This document shows positions 34,662 to 48,500 of a stretch of 64,000 nucleotides of DNA, in pieces. The notes below the pieces were generated by a model. That model was not told the DNA's origin. It did no database searches and worked only from the letters and a program-made list of their open reading frames with translations. Position 1 is the first letter of the stretch, and each line of letters starts with the position of its first letter. A program made the translations under genes and the position numbers. This stretch comes from Scleromitrula shiraiana (lineage: Eukaryota > Ascomycota > Leotiomycetes > Helotiales > Sclerotiniaceae), in NCBI GenBank assembly GCA_028455995.1, contig JABELC010000005.1:2108001-2172000 (forward strand). Reading direction: 5' to 3'.

Positions 34662-35777
34662 GAGTATTGGCTCTTGTAGAACACCCTTCTGATCCCTTCA
34701 ACCCTCCACAACTGATGATGGCAGTCGCGAGTAGTTGAAATGGATCTAGTTTTTAAGGTGGCGGTGATGAGAAAATCGCAGATAGAACAGGGTGAAGGTG
34801 GTTGTGTACCTGGGAGCAAATGAAGAAGATGTAGAAGAGATGGAAGTCGCAGTGGAGGAGATTGCAAGTGATTTTGATATTTCTGGGTCGGTATCGTTAA
34901 ATGTCGACTCTTGTGGTCCTTTATAATGACTCGTACGCTTTGCCATTAATCCATTTGTTAATTCGATTAAAGAGTAGATATCGTAAGTAATTTGTTCTTT
35001 ATCAGTATTTGTGAATGAATTAATTATTTCCTTTTGTATTTTGGGGGGGGGGGGGTGTGGTTGTAAATTCCTAGGTATTGGGGGTTATTATTTGTACAGT
35101 ATGTAAGAAGATCTTTAGATAATGATGATGGTGGTGGTGCCTCTTTCGTTCTACTTGCGGTTGTTAGTTTTAGTGTGGAGAATTTGGAAAGGTAGGTTAA
35201 GTTAATAAGTTACCTTGTTAAATAAAAGTTATAAGTTAAGGTAAAGTGTGGTGGTGGTAGTGTTGTGTGTAGGTAAGCAAGCAAACCATTATATTGGATC
35301 ACCCACAAAAATTATTTATTAATGTGGGTAGGTATAATAGGTGGTAGATTGGATTGAATTGGATTGAATTGAAATATTAATAAGATGAATAGAAAGTCAT
35401 CTCATAGTTAGAAGAGAGCACTTGAGTATTATATGGTACAGTTATTTTATTATTCTTGTTCCTACCAGCTTTAACAAATATACATAGATTGATTGATTGA
35501 TTGTTTACTTCTTTGATATCCTAATACATTACTATTTTATATTCAATTTATCCATATTGTAAATTACTCAAAAAGGAATATACTTGAAAAGGGCAAGATA
35601 AACTGATGGTAGAAATTCTTTAGTAGGTTTTGCTTGTTATCTGGAACTTGATGGAACTTGATCATTCTTTACAATAATCGATATTGATATTGATTGATAT
35701 TTATATTGATATGATGTGTAGATTCAAGATCAAGGATGGCTACGTAGAGGATTGTCATAGGATATATGCCATTGCTT

Positions 35778-35839
<62 letters not shown>

Positions 35840-37949
35840 ATTATAGGTAACTTTTGAGACCTCATTAACAACTCATTCCCTTTCAGACTTTTCTTCCAAG
35901 TTTTTCTATACTCGAACCAATTGATACTTTCCGAGCTGTTCTCGACAATTCTTTCTCAATCAGCAGTTCAAGATCTTTAGTCCATTTCTGTCTAATGACA
36001 AGTGTAAGATACATTGTAAATATAGTTATTTACAATCAAATCAGTTTACGGATATATCTTCTAGTAAAACATATTGCTCCATCTACTTCTTCTTTGGTTG
36101 TAAATAGGATGTGTATTCTTAATAGCATCATAGACTTGACATGCCAGATACAACAGGCATATTATATTAAACCTAAAAACAGCACTTCATATGTGGCTAG
36201 GATTTTGACAATAATAACCTTACAATCAGACACTTGAGGTCAAATATTCTTTGAGTACTAGTTAGGTAAGTTAGGTTGTACAAGGCTACTACAAGCGTTA
36301 CATGAAACCCTTCAGTCTACTCGTTTTTCACTCATTCTGGGGAAGGAAAGTAATGGGATCCACAGGTATGAATACCTTCGAAATGTCCAGGCATATCTTA
36401 ATACTCTTTGGGTTTCTACATATTCCGAATTGAGAATAAGTAATCAAAGAAACTTGATGGACTTGATACATCTGAACCATTGCAAGAATTATTGGACATC
36501 TTTTTCAGATGATGAATCAAAACGGTTCCATCTTCATATATCATATATCATACATCTAGAATGGAGTTGTAAAGATATCTCGGGATGGATATATCATGGA
36601 AATTCGGCTTTTCCGGGGGTACTGGGTGGATAAACAGAGTGGGGGAAATTAGATCTGAGTCTGATTTCTAATATGTTTGTAGTATTGTACCTAACGAGGT
36701 AGGTATCAAGTATAAAATGAAAGATTTTTGATGTGTTTTTTTTTAAGTAAGAGGTTAGGATTTAGTTCAGGTTGCTTGCAGACAAACCTTTGACAAACCT
36801 TTGACATTCTTCTTTATAGGTATGGGAATTCATTTTTCAATAATATGCCAATCTAGATACAATCATCAAGATCTCGTCATGGAATCTCGAATTAATTGAC
36901 AAGGTACTTCCGTAATACGGTAATCCATTATTATCCGTGCTTGAGAAATGCCTATATCATCTATATCAGATATCCTTCATCATGTTTATACAAGGATTAT
37001 ATGGTTTTGAAACAAAAATCTCCAAAACCCCCAAACCAATAATAACAGGGAAGTCGCCGACAGTACTTCCGTAGACTTGCAATTGCAATTGCAATGCAAA
37101 TAATAATAATGTGCATTTTCTTTTTTTCTTGGTGGCACTGGCTCACTGCCCCGGTAGGTGGGTTTCAAAATGCCCAGATGCAGCAACTGTTGGTGGTAAT
37201 CATAAATATCTTACATTAGGTAATCAAGGACTTTACAACCAACCGTACAACGTACATGGATGGATATGGACAATAACCCAGACTCCAGAATTCGATCTGA
37301 AATTCTATCAACATATCCAACACACTGCGTACTAAATCAAATTGAAATAATTTAATAAAAAACATTACTTCTATTATTTTATTTGTGAATTGTTACTTCA
37401 ATAATATATCTTCATTATATAGGTAGACTTTTGACAATTCTATTAACCTCGGATTTACGGAAGAACTACATGCGGAATTCTTAGAGCAAGGTCTAATTCC
37501 CGACTCTGAGTCTCAGTGGAAGTGAGAGCGACCAAAGCACCAAAGCGGGGGCTTTGCACATCCCACTACCTTTTTGCTTATTAGTATAGTATAGTATAGT
37601 ATAGTATATTCCCATAGAGCCCAATAATTTGACTCTTTTTAACGTCGAAACACTTTCTCCTCTTTTATCTAGATATCTACATCTCCCATCCTATATTCTT
37701 GATTACTTGAATCTCGCTTTATTCCATTCAATATCTTCAAAAATCGAAATCACGGCGAATTTACTTCTTTGTCGGCCTCTTCGAAGAGTCAACTCCAGAA
37801 TCATACTCACTTGCTGCCTATACAACCAATCCCTGCAATCTCAAAATTCGTCATCCAACGTCCCTTGTTTGTCCATAAGTATTCGAGACTCATTTAAAAA
37901 TTCTTCACAAATACAAAAGAACCCTCATCAACCATATCGCGAACTACAT
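34662..37949. promoter_or_regulatory. Gene-poor 3.3-kb interval between UFD4-like and NMN adenylyltransferase genes
   Basis: The largest stretch without a supported gene. It should carry two divergent promoters. The left end may include the alternative UFD4 exon 34946..34810. Features seen are a run of 13 G at 35043-35055, a long (TC)n array, TGAT and TTGAT repeats near 35485-35715, and a short (TATAG)n tract near 37587-37606. Small ORFs at 36430..36633 and 37111..37335 have no recognisable content; the latter begins with a short hydrophobic stretch but is not called. Confidence 0.55.
35781..35837. repeat. (TC)28 dinucleotide microsatellite
   Basis: 57 bases of uninterrupted TC, the longest pure microsatellite in the window. 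It is a mirror-repeat polypyrimidine tract in an upstream region. Confidence 0.95.
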
Positions 37950-38864
37950 ATGGCTTCCAATTCAGCCGCGCAGACTACACCTGTACAAACCCTCGAAAAT
38001 TATACTTTCCCTACCAACCGTCTACGACTCAATCAAAATGATCCTAGCAAGACACCGCTGGTTCTCGTAGCCTGTGGAAGTTTTTCTCCAATCACATACC
38101 TTCATCTTCGAATGATGGAAATGGCTGCCGATTACTGCAAGTTCAACACAGAGTTTGAACTCCTCAGCGGATACTTCTCTCCTGTATCAAATTTCTACAA
38201 GAAAGCCGGCCTTGCAAGTTCGGACCATCGGTAGGCTTCATGCATGTCCTCTAATCACAAAATTTCCGCTAACATAGGTAGACTTAACATGTGTGAACTG
38301 GCTGTCCAATCTTCAAATTGGCTTATGGTCGATCCGTGGGAAGCCCTTCAAACCGAGTACACGCCAACCGCTCTTGTGTTAGATCATGTCGAACATGAAA
38401 TAAATAAGGTTCTTGGGGGTGCCATACGCCCTGATGGATCACGAGTACCTGTTCGCATTGCTCTACTGGCTGGAGCTGATCTTATCGAAACTATGAGCAT
38501 TCCAGGTGTATGGAGTGAGACGGATCTACAACATATCTTAGGACAGTATGGCACATTCATCGTGGAACGAACCGGAACAGATATTGAGGATGCGCTTGCG
38601 AGTCTTGAGCAGTACAAACGCAATATTTATGTTATTCAACAATTGGTAACAAACGATATTAGTAGCACAAAGATCAGGCTATTTTTGAGGAAAGAGATGA
38701 GCGTACAATACTTGTTGCCTGCTCCTGTCATCGAATATATAGAGGAGCATCACCTTTACGAGGAAGATGGTGCATCCTCTATTGATGCTCGAGGGAAAGC
38801 AAAGGCAGAGGGGTCAGGCCGCGCGTCACCTGCAATCGGAAACTCAAGTCTTAAGAATCCATAA
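37950..38864 (+). CDS. Nicotinamide/nicotinate mononucleotide adenylyltransferase
   Basis: This enzyme joins NMN or nicotinate mononucleotide to ATP to make NAD or its deamido form. Exons are 37950..38230 and 38282..38864, giving 287 residues. The intron (51 bp) uses GTAGGC and ends TAGGTAG; only the second AG keeps the frame (SSDHR-LNMCEL). The nucleotidyltransferase signature is ACGSFSPITYLHLRMMEMAA, with WLMVDPWEALQ and the C-terminal ISSTKIRLFLRKEMSVQYLL motif. The tail after EEHHLY is Ser/Lys/Gly-rich. The frame is open 107 codons upstream to 37629 but contains no ATG before MASNSAAQ, so 37950 is taken as the start. Confidence 0.95.
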
Positions 38865-39722
38865 GGAAACCTGTGGACGATTTTAGTTTCTATCACACGA
38901 CAAACTATAGTTCATGAGAGGCGGAGTTACGAAGAAAATCTTCGCCCAACCACATATACAAGATTTGGCTTCATTGTCATGGCAGATTACAGCATTTAGA
39001 TACCACCGGTAAAGCTATTGATTTCATGCAGGTCAGAGTTTAATCCTGGATAGAGTCTTCGGGAATAGCGGTTTTTATTTAGCATTTGGTCAGGCGTTTG
39101 GGATATTTGGGATAGTAACTTTTGCGGTTCTAGGTACATAGAACATCCATAATGAGGTCGATAGACTCCGTATCTCAGAGATCTTGGGTTGTCAAGTCAG
39201 ATCTTTTACGACTACACACGAATAAACGAATCTTTGGCTAATAACATGTTTGGTCTTTTAATACTGGTGCTAAGCACCCGGGCCCTGATTTCTTTGTGTT
39301 ATATGTAGACGCTCCAGCATCACTATACTGTGCAACGAAGTAGCCATATATTGAATTTCATTAATATATAATATATTTCCCAAAGGTAACCCGGCGTAAA
39401 GTAATGATACCTTTTCAATAGAACTGTAGAAACTTGAAGAAAGATTTTGCTTTATTGTAGTCGTTGGTTTGTGAAACAAGGATTTACATAGCTTCGTATG
39501 CACGGCTAGAACTATGACAGCATCGCCTGAGGTGGCTGAGGTTGATTCATTGAACTAACCTCACCACTTATAACACCGCTTTGGTGAATTCGAACATTTC
39601 ATCAATAATAAACAAAATAAAATATAGATTTGAATGTTTTATTTTGCTTGTTATTGATTCCAGGTGCATCTCTTCTCTTTACTTGGTCCTGCGACGCTGG
39701 GCGACGCATGTTAGAAGCAACG
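38865..39722. other. Spacer between NMN adenylyltransferase and NPC1-like gene
   Basis: Tandem plus-strand genes are separated by 858 bp of 3' flank and promoter. The ORF frame of the next gene is open upstream to 39630, but the hydrophobic stretch there looks like leader. No other gene is seen. Confidence 0.5.
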
Positions 39723-42700
39723 ATGGCACGACTTTCCTTTGCAATAATCGCACTTCTTACTGCGGTTGTAGCAGGCGAATCGTATACACCAAAGCACGAA
39801 GCTGGAAGATGTTCTATTCGAGGAAACTGTGGTAAAGACTCGTTCTTTGGACCAGAACTCCCTTGTCCGGACAATGGGCTTGCGAGAGAACCAGATGATG
39901 CTGCAAGGAAACAACTGGTAGACCTATGCGGTCCAAAATGGAATACGGGACCAGTGTGCTGTGAAGCTGACCAGGTATGAGATGAGCTTGTGAATAGGAA
40001 GACTTTTGCTAACATCATTAAAGATAGATGCGCTCGCGGACCAAATCAAAAAAGCAAACCCGATTATATCCTCCTGCCCTGCTTGCAAAGAGAACTTCTA
40101 CAATACATTCTGTACCTTTACGTGCTCACCGGACCAATCTCTCTTCCTAAATGTTACGGAGACTAAAGCGATGGATAACAAGGGCGAGAAATATATTGTT
40201 ACGGAGTTAGATCAACTTATATCGGAGGATTATGGGACGGGTTTCTTTGACAGTTGTAAGGATGTCAAGTTTGGGCCAACAAATTCGAATGCTATGGAGT
40301 TTATTGGAGGAGGGGCGAAGAACTATTCAACATTCTTAGCATTTTTGGGGCACAAGTCGTTGTTGGGTTCACCGTTCCAGATCAACTTTCCCAACCCTAG
40401 CAAATATGCTGAAGATGGGATGTCACCGTTGCCCATGGTACCAAAGAAGTGCAATGATGAAGACGAGAACTTCAGATGTTCTTGTGTTGATTGTCCTGCG
40501 GTTTGTCCAAAATTACCAGAAATAGAAGAAGCCGGATCATGCCATGTTGGCGTATTGCCATGTCTGTCTTTCGCCGCCATTCTCACTTACAGCATCGTAT
40601 TGCTCCTGATTGTTGTGGCAGTCTTCGGCCACATCGCTTGGGCAAAACATACTGAAAGACAGAATGAAAGGTTGCGACTTCTACAGGATGCTTCACCGAG
40701 CGATGATGATGACGAAGGGGATATTGTCCACAATGGAGCCATGTACGATCGACCTCAGAGGAATTATTGGATTAATACAGTATGTGATAGTGCTTTCAGC
40801 CGTCTTGGATATACTGCTGCTCGCTTCCCCGCCATAACTATAGGTACGAGTATATTGATTGTAGGAATTTTGAGTCTGGGCTGGATGAAATTTGAAATCG
40901 AACAAAATCCTGCTAGATTATGGGTTAGTCCAAGCTCAGCTGCTGCACAAGAGAAGAGCTACTTTGATCAAAATTTCGGTCCTTTCTACCGTGCCGAGCA
41001 AGTCTTCTTGGTTAACGATACAAATCCATCTGGTCCAGGCCCAGTTCTGAGTTATGACACTTTGAAATGGTGGCTCGAGGCAGAAAATCGTATCAAGGGT
41101 CTCAAAGGTCGTCAAACCGGTACTACTCTTGACGATATATGTTTGAAACCCACTGGTGATGCCTGTGTCGTTCAGTCTGTTGGAGGCTATTTGGATGATG
41201 ATATTACCAATGTCGACCCTACTACATGGAAGGAAACAATTCGCTCATGCGCCGAGTCACCTGTAAACTGTCGCCCAGCATTTGGTCAGCCAATAGTCCC
41301 TACTATGATTTTTGGTGGCTGGGAAGAATCAGGGGATGTTATTGATTCTTCCGCTTTGCTTGTTACATGGGTTGTCAATAATGATGAGGAAGGTTCGCCA
41401 CAGGTTGAACGTGCAATGGACTGGGAAGCGTCTTTACGAGACACGTTACTTGGATTGCAAGAAGAGGCGAGTCAACGAGGCTTGAGAATTTCGTTCTCAA
41501 CCGAAATAAGCTTGGAACAAGAGCTCAACAAATCTACGAATACAGATGCGAAGATTGTAGTTATTAGTTACATTTTTATGTTCTTCTATGCTTCTTTGGC
41601 TCTTGGCTCAACGACAATCTCCTTCCAATCATTATTGCGAAACCCAGCTAGCTCATTGGTTCAATCCAAGTTTACATTGGGGGTTGTCGGTATCGTCATA
41701 GTACTGATGTCTATCTCAGCATCGATTGGTCTTTTCTCTTTTGCGGGTGTCAAAGTAACACTTATCATCGCCGAAGTTATTCCCTTCATTGTTCTTGCAG
41801 TTGGTGTGGATAACATCTTTCTGGTTGTTCATGAATTCGAGAGGGTCAACACTAGTCATCCTGATGAAATGGTTGAAATCCGTATCGCCAAGGCACTTGG
41901 GCGAATGGGTCCTTCCATCCTTCTCTCTGCATCCACCGAAACCATTGCTTTCGCACTTGGAGCTTTTGTTGGCATGCCTGCAGTTCGAAATTTTGCAATC
42001 TATGCTGCTGGTGCCGTGTTCATCAACGCCATTCTTCAAATTACTATGTTCATTTCCGTTCTCAGCCTCAATCAACGGCGTGTCGAAGATCACCGAGTGG
42101 ATTGTATTCCCATCATTAAAATAAAAAATGCGGGAATTCACCTTGGCAGTGCAAATGGTAACTCCTATGCAAGACCTTATGAAGGCACGGATGAGGGCAT
42201 TCTCCAGAAATTTATTCGCAAAACATATGCTCCTGCTTTACTAGGCCGCAAAACCAAAACTGTCATTGTCGTCGTCTTCCTCGGAATATTTGCTGCTGCA
42301 GTTGCTTTGATTCCAGAAGTGTCCTTAGGCTTGGATCAGCGGGTAGCAATTCCTGATGGCTCCTATTTAATTCCATATTTCAATGATTTGTACGATTATT
42401 TCGACTCTGGTCCCCCAGTTTACTTCGTCACACGGGAATTGAACGTCACCGAACGTGAGCATCAACAACAGCTTTGCTCCCGCTTCACAACATGTGAAAC
42501 AGAATCACTCACAAATATCTTGGAGTCTGAGAGAAAAAGGCCAGACACATCTTACATCGCCGCTACACCTGCTAGCTGGATAGATGATTACTTCCGTTGG
42601 CTTGATCCACAATTGGATTCGTGCTGTGTTGAAAGCGGATCAGCTTGCTTTGAAGATCGCGTTCCTGAATGGAACATCACTCTGCATGGGATGCCAGAAG

Positions 42701-43599
42701 GCCAGGAATTTATACATTACCTAGAAAAATGGATAACTTCACCAACTGATGACGATTGTCCTCTCGGTGGTCAAGCTGCCTATGGAAATGCTCTGGTTAT
42801 CGACTCCGAACGAGATACCATCACGGCCAGCCATTTCCGCACTAGCCACACTCCTCTCCGCAGCCAAGAAGATTTCATCGCTGCCTATGCATCTGCTCGT
42901 CGGATTGCAGATGGCATGAGCCAAAAGTCTGGCTTAGAAGTATTCCCCTATAGTGTCTTCTACATATTCTTCGATCAATACACCTCGATCATTAGTCTAA
43001 CCGCCACACTCCTCTGTTCCGCTCTTGCCCTCATCCTAGTTATATCATCCATTCTCCTCGGCTCCGTCATGACTGGTGCCGTTGTGACAGTTACTGTCAT
43101 CATGATAGTCACAGATATTATTGGAGCAATGGCCGTCTTCAACGTTTCTCTCAACGCCGTCTCGCTTGTCAACCTCATTATTTGTGTTGGTATTGGTGTT
43201 GAATTCTGCGCTCATATCGCCCGTGCCTTTATGTTCCCTTCCCGTTCTGTTATGGAGCGTGCGAAAAACAAGTTCCGCGGTAGAGATGCACGAGCTTGGA
43301 CTGCTCTTGTTAATGTGGGTGGATCCGTCTTCTCTGGTATCACAATCACGAAGTTACTGGGTGTATCGGTTTTGGCGTTTACCCGAAGCAAGATTTTCGA
43401 AATCTACTATTTTAGAATCTGGCTTGCTTTGGTCGTGTTTGCTGCTACCCATGCTTTGATCTTCTTACCTGTGGCGTTGAGTTTCTTGGGTGGCGATGGA
43501 TATGTTGATCCTGAAAGTGAAGGGGGGTTGGAGGAGGATTTGGCGGATAGGAGATATAGAGCTCTTTTGCCGGATGATGAGAGCGATGATGAGTATTAG
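39723..43599 (+). CDS. NCR1: Niemann-Pick C1-type sterol transporter (NCR1/NPC1)
   Basis: This polytopic membrane protein of the vacuole/lysosome moves sterols from the lumen into the membrane. Exons are 39723..39974 and 40024..43599, giving 1,275 residues. A signal peptide (MARLSFAIIALLTAVVAGES) leads into the Cys-rich N-terminal sterol-binding domain (HEAGRCSIRGNCGKDSFFG; SCPACKENFYNTFCTFTCSP). The first membrane span is near residues 262-285. A large lumenal loop follows, then a sterol-sensing domain of about five spans (IAEVIPFIVLAVGVDNIFLV near 666-690), a second lumenal loop with paired Cys, and a C-terminal span cluster from about 1065 on. The end is acidic (LLPDDESDDEY). An in-frame Met five codons upstream (39708) is a possible alternative start; 39723 gives the cleaner signal peptide. 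Confidence 0.95.
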
Positions 43600-44069
43600 A
43601 GGAAGAGGATAGTGGATATATAGGATAGATTATGAGGTGGTGTGAACCGAGGGGCCGAGATTAATTTGTAAATACGACGGACATGAAAGGGAGTAGGGGC
43701 GTACATCTGGGACTGGTTAGGTAGATAATAGGAATGGTAATAAATGGCAATCGTGATTTTTTCAATGTTCTTAATATAAAAATTATAATGGCCAAAATAT
43801 ATGTGTGAAATGAATGGGCACATCAATTGCCTCCTCCGTGGTTCAAGCTCTACAAAATATCGTAATGCAATGCTCAATTCTCCTTGGATATATCCTTTTG
43901 TAGGATAACCTTTTTATATGGCGACCAGTATTAGAACAATTTGAGATAGGGAAGGGCATGGATTATCACATCGCAAGTCTGTAATTTGAAGTGTTTATAT
44001 GTATTTTTGGACATCAAGCAAAGACGATTTCTTGAAGTTAACAGCTTATGTACAATAGACTTTTTATAC
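43600..44069. other. Convergent 3' spacer between NPC1-like gene and complex I subunit
   Basis: Convergent 3' flanks. G-rich sequence continues a short way past the upstream stop codon. No gene is seen. Confidence 0.5.
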
Positions 44070-45055
44070 CTATTTCTTTGGTTCCTCTTTCTCCTCCTCC
44101 GGCTTAGGTGTAGGCAACTTAAATGTGTCTGGTTTTCTATCAACACCAGGTCCAACTTGCTGTGAAAAGTTAGTAAAACAATCTTCCATAATATAGAAAT
44201 ATCATGTAAACATACCTCCCACGCAGCAGTTCCACCCTCAAAATTACGGAATGCTTGAGTCAACTCCAATGGTTCAACCACAATACGCTTCTTCTCCTCA
44301 TCATATCTAATCTCAGTGTATCCCGTCAAGGGGAAATCTTTCCGTAATGGATGTCCATCGAATCCATAATCTGTCATGATACGTCGAAGATCGGGGTGGC
44401 CAATGAAGAATACTCCAAAGAGATCGTAGACTTCTCGCTCATACCAGTTGGCTCCGTCGTATAGACTGGTGATACTTGGTACTGGGGAAGTTTCATCGGC
44501 GTAGGTCTTGACTCGGATTCGAGAGTTGTGGCGAACGCTTAGGAGGTTGTATACGACTTCAAATCGCTGGTCTCTCGTTGGGAAATCAACTGCTGTGATG
44601 TCGCTAACTTGGGTGTATTCGGCGGAGGTATTGTCTAAAGATCAGAAGGTTAGATCTCTGGATATGGTTACTTCCACCAGAGCATGCTTACATTTTAAAA
44701 ATGAGAAAACGGGAATAACTCCCGATGGGGAGATATAGATAACAAGCTCATCCTTCCATACTGAGAACTGTTGAACGTATTTCGGAAGGCAACTCATGAG
44801 CCATGAGCCATATTTGTGCAAATCATCTGCCTTTGCAGCATATTTGTCTGCGGGGTTTACAGGAGCAGATCGAAGTTGGACATCAGCTTCTCTCTGAGCA
44901 TGTCGCATATTCGGGGTATCGGAGGAGACGACAACTCGGGCATGTTGTGTGGAGGCAAAGCTTCGAATATTAAGTTCTTTTGGACGACAGAAAGCGTTTC
45001 TGGTAGATTTGAAGGCTGAGGCCAGAACCCTGTGATTTGAAACCCTCGTCGCCAT
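44070..45055 (-). CDS. NADH:ubiquinone oxidoreductase 30-kDa subunit, mitochondrial (NDUFS3/NuoC family)
   Basis: A core peripheral-arm subunit of respiratory complex I. Minus-strand exons are 45055..44692, 44634..44216 and 44159..44070, giving 290 residues. The ORF extends to 45061 only through TTG, so ATG 45055 is used. The presequence-like start is MATRVSNHRVLASAFKSTRN. The family signature lies in exon 2: NWYEREVYDLFGVFFIGHPD, LRRIMTDYGFDGHPLRKDFP and GYTEIRYDEEKKRIVVEP. The last exon adds an acidic/Lys-rich tail ending EEKEEPKK. It shares a 488-bp divergent promoter with NOT4. Confidence 0.95.
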
Positions 45056-45543
45056 CTTCAATATCCTATCGTGGAATGTTCAATTGGCGATATATAAAAC
45101 TCACTGACGATGATATTGACAATCGCGACTAGGGTACTTGCTAATGCTTGGTTCCACATATGCCTTAAACTTAAGGCTTTAACTAGAAAAAGTCTTATAT
45201 AATTGTGGCCAGTGAATTTCTAGCGACAAACCCAAAGCTGGACCATGACTTTCTTCGCTCACTATCCTCGAAGAAGTTCCTACCTCATTTCATCTAATTG
45301 AACCATCTTCCACCTCACCACTACACAACAACTTTTACAACCAACTTACATAAAATACCTTACATCGGTATCAGTACAGAGAAATTTCGTTTTAAATCTC
45401 GAGTATCAATAATTTTCATTGTCAATACTTAGCGGCGCGCTGTAATTTTATCTGCGCGACAAACGCCATCGTCATTAGAAAACCACATCGACACCTTTCC
45501 CGAAAATCGTTCTACTTTCTGAGCGCACATTCAGCTTTTCAAA
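45056..45543. promoter_or_regulatory. Divergent promoter region of complex I subunit and NOT4
   Basis: 488 bp between two start codons pointing apart. A GC-rich patch with GCGGCGCGC near 45432-45440 lies about 110 bp before the NOT4 start. No further element is assigned. Confidence 0.55.
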
Positions 45544-48500
45544 ATGGCACCCCAAGATAGCTTTATCGATGAAGATGAAGATACATGGTATGTTGTCATA
45601 CCTCTCGTCGATTCAAATCCAGCTTTTGGATGGACAACATGTCTTTCTTAAGTGTTATGTGGGCACTTAATTAACTAAATTTATTAGTCCCCTTTGCGTT
45701 GAAGAATTCGATCTGTCAGACAAGAACTTTCAACCATGTCCTTGCGGGTATCAGGTAATTCTCCATGACTTGCTTTTGTTTGCTGATTCCTTACTCACCG
45801 TTATCGATTTAGATCTGTCAGTTCTGCTTCAACAATATTAAAAATAATATAAATGGACTGTGTCCTGCATGCCGAAGGCCATACGACGAGAAGACGATCA
45901 AATGGAAAGTCGTCACTCCCGAAGAGTATGTTGTCACCCAGTACTCCAAAGGTTGACCTGCTGACCGCAAGTTCTAGGGTTGCCCAATTCAAAGCAAATG
46001 TACAAAAGAATGCCAAAAAGAAAGCCGAGCAACGTCAAAAGGAAGCCCAGAAGAGAGAGGTAGAAAGTTTAAATCGAAAGCATCTTTCAGGTTTACGAGT
46101 CGTTCAAAAGAATTTAGTATACGTGGTCGGCCTAAGTCCAAGCATACGAGAAGAAGAAATTCTGCAGACCTTACGAGGAGACAAATATTTTGGTCAATAT
46201 GGAAAAATCATCAAGATCGTTGTCAGCAAATCCAAACAGAACGAGTCAGCACAAAATGCCGGATCACTTGGTGTTTACGTTACGTTTGCTCGAAAGGAAG
46301 ATGCCGCACGGTGCATAGCAGCGGTCAATGGCTCTCAAAATGGTGACCGAGTACTCCGAGCTCAACTGGGAACTACAAAGTACTGCTCCGCGTATCTGCG
46401 CAATGAAGTGTGTACAAATAAGCAGTGCATGTTTCTACACGAACCTGGTGATAATGACGACAGTTACTCCAGACAGGACTTATCTTCTATTAATAGTGTC
46501 AACTCTCAACGACCGCTACCAGCTATGGCCTCTTCCTCCCGTCAAGCCGCTCAAGCAGCTCCGCCAATACAGCAAGCACAGCCCGTTTCTGCTGCTACAC
46601 AACCTATGGCACGAGAAGCGAGCAAAGATGGTTCGGACAGTGGAGATGGCTCTGCACTTCCATCTTCGGCAAGTTGGGCAAATCGTGGTATTCAACGCAG
46701 TCGAAGAGGAAGTCATGCCACGAGCATCGCCGCATCAAGTCCTGCCATCTCAACTGCTATTCCAGTTACAGCAGAGGCGGTGGAAGAGGAGGAAACGCCG
46801 GAGCTTGTCCAAGATCAACAGGAATCTGTTGGGGATGTCAGTCCAGTGGAAGTGCCTGATGATGTTTCATCGACCCCAATTTCATATCCGGAATTTCTTT
46901 CGCTTGGTGCGCAGCTACTCAAATCTATTAATTCCGACGTCCTATCCTACAGTGGTAACAAGAAAATGATGGAAGAATTTGCATCATTCCCTCCTCTTTT
47001 CGATGATAGGGGTGGAGAGAAACGGAGATTGGCTCGGGAGCAGCAAGAAGAAGATCGCATACAGATGGAGCAAGAATCACAGACCGAAATCCGTTCCGTC
47101 CCTGAACCCGTGGAAGAAGAAGAACCTGAAAGTGGTAGTTTGCAACTTGGTGGCGAGCCTGAGGATAATGTTAGAGAGATTAATCAACCTCCTGGATTTT
47201 CACGTCGTCCAAGCGCTCAACTTCCGATCCAGCGTGGTTCCAATGCTGGTCCTTTTGGTCCTAGTCTCGGGCAGAGTTACACTCAGAACATCGGCAATTT
47301 GGGAACCGTGAATGGCAGGTCTTTGACACCAATGCAGCAATCGCAGCTTCAAATTCTCAAGTCGGGTGGTCAGATTCCATCTAGCTTCATTACTGGGGAT
47401 CATATGCCACATGGAATTGGGAACCCATTGAACCAGAATGCCGCTCTCTTTCAGCAACAAGGCCATAATCGACAATCCTCTCGTTATAGCTTTGCAAACG
47501 ACAGCGCTTCTGCGTCATCATCTGTCAAGCCTTCGGCAAACCCTAAAATGATGGCTCAACAAGCATCAATGATGCCTCCTACAAGTCATGCTCAACAAGC
47601 AAGCCAATTTTATGGTTCTTCAATGCCAGGCCCTCCACCTGGATTGAAATCTTCAGGAACTCCTCCTATCGGCGGCGGTATGTTCGGTCATGGATTCGGC
47701 AACTCGATGGGCGGTAACTCGGTTTTTGGTGGATCTTCCAAGGACAGCAATAACAACGATATGCTTCGTGACATGTTGAATAGAAATCGTGGGGGTGCTG
47801 GGGGTAATCAGGCTATTGATACAGCTAAGCGTGAGTACATGTTTCCTAATTTTCTTCATCAACAGTTCCCATCTGCCTCCTCCACTCCAGCTCCTGCTTC
47901 AGGCCTCCTGGCATCGCTCTACGGTCCTCAGACTGGAGCATTCCATGACTTCGGTCAAAAGCAGAAGAAGAAGGGAAAGAAGCACAGACATGCTAACACT
48001 TCCTCCTCTGGGGGAGGTGGCTTAGTCGATCTTGCGGACCCAAGTATCTTGCAAGCAAGAATGCAGCATCAACAACAGAGCAATGCCGGAGTCGGACAGG
48101 GACTGTTTGGTGGTCAGGCTCAAGGTGGGTACAACCCCAGCATGATGTATGGTGCAGGATTCCCTACTAGGTGGTAAACAAGCATGGCTAGCGGAAGTAA
48201 TATTTTGGCGTGGCTTTTGTAGATAATGGGGGGTTTTCTTATTTACAAGGATGGCGTTAGCAAAAGCCCTTTAAAGGGTATTGCATTTGTTGCTCGGTAT
48301 AGCACATATTTGATTTAGCGGGCATGGCATAGCTCCAAGATGGATGCTTCGGATGCATTGGCGTCATTTGCGAATTTGGAAAAAATGAGAGGATCTCATG
48401 GGGTTGCCAATCTGTTTTGTTTTTATTTTTCCTCTTCTCTCGCGACGGTCCGCAACTTGGCCATACGGGCCGCGTCAGGAATTCCATCATCGTCTTCGTT

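Noticed and set aside
37111..37335. Possible small secreted protein ORF with hydrophobic start
   Set aside because: The hydrophobic run is very short, few Cys are present, and the region is low-complexity A+T-rich spacer.
37629..37949. 107-codon in-frame N-terminal extension of NMN adenylyltransferase
   Set aside because: It opens with TTG and contains no ATG before 37950; the family normally starts close to MASN.
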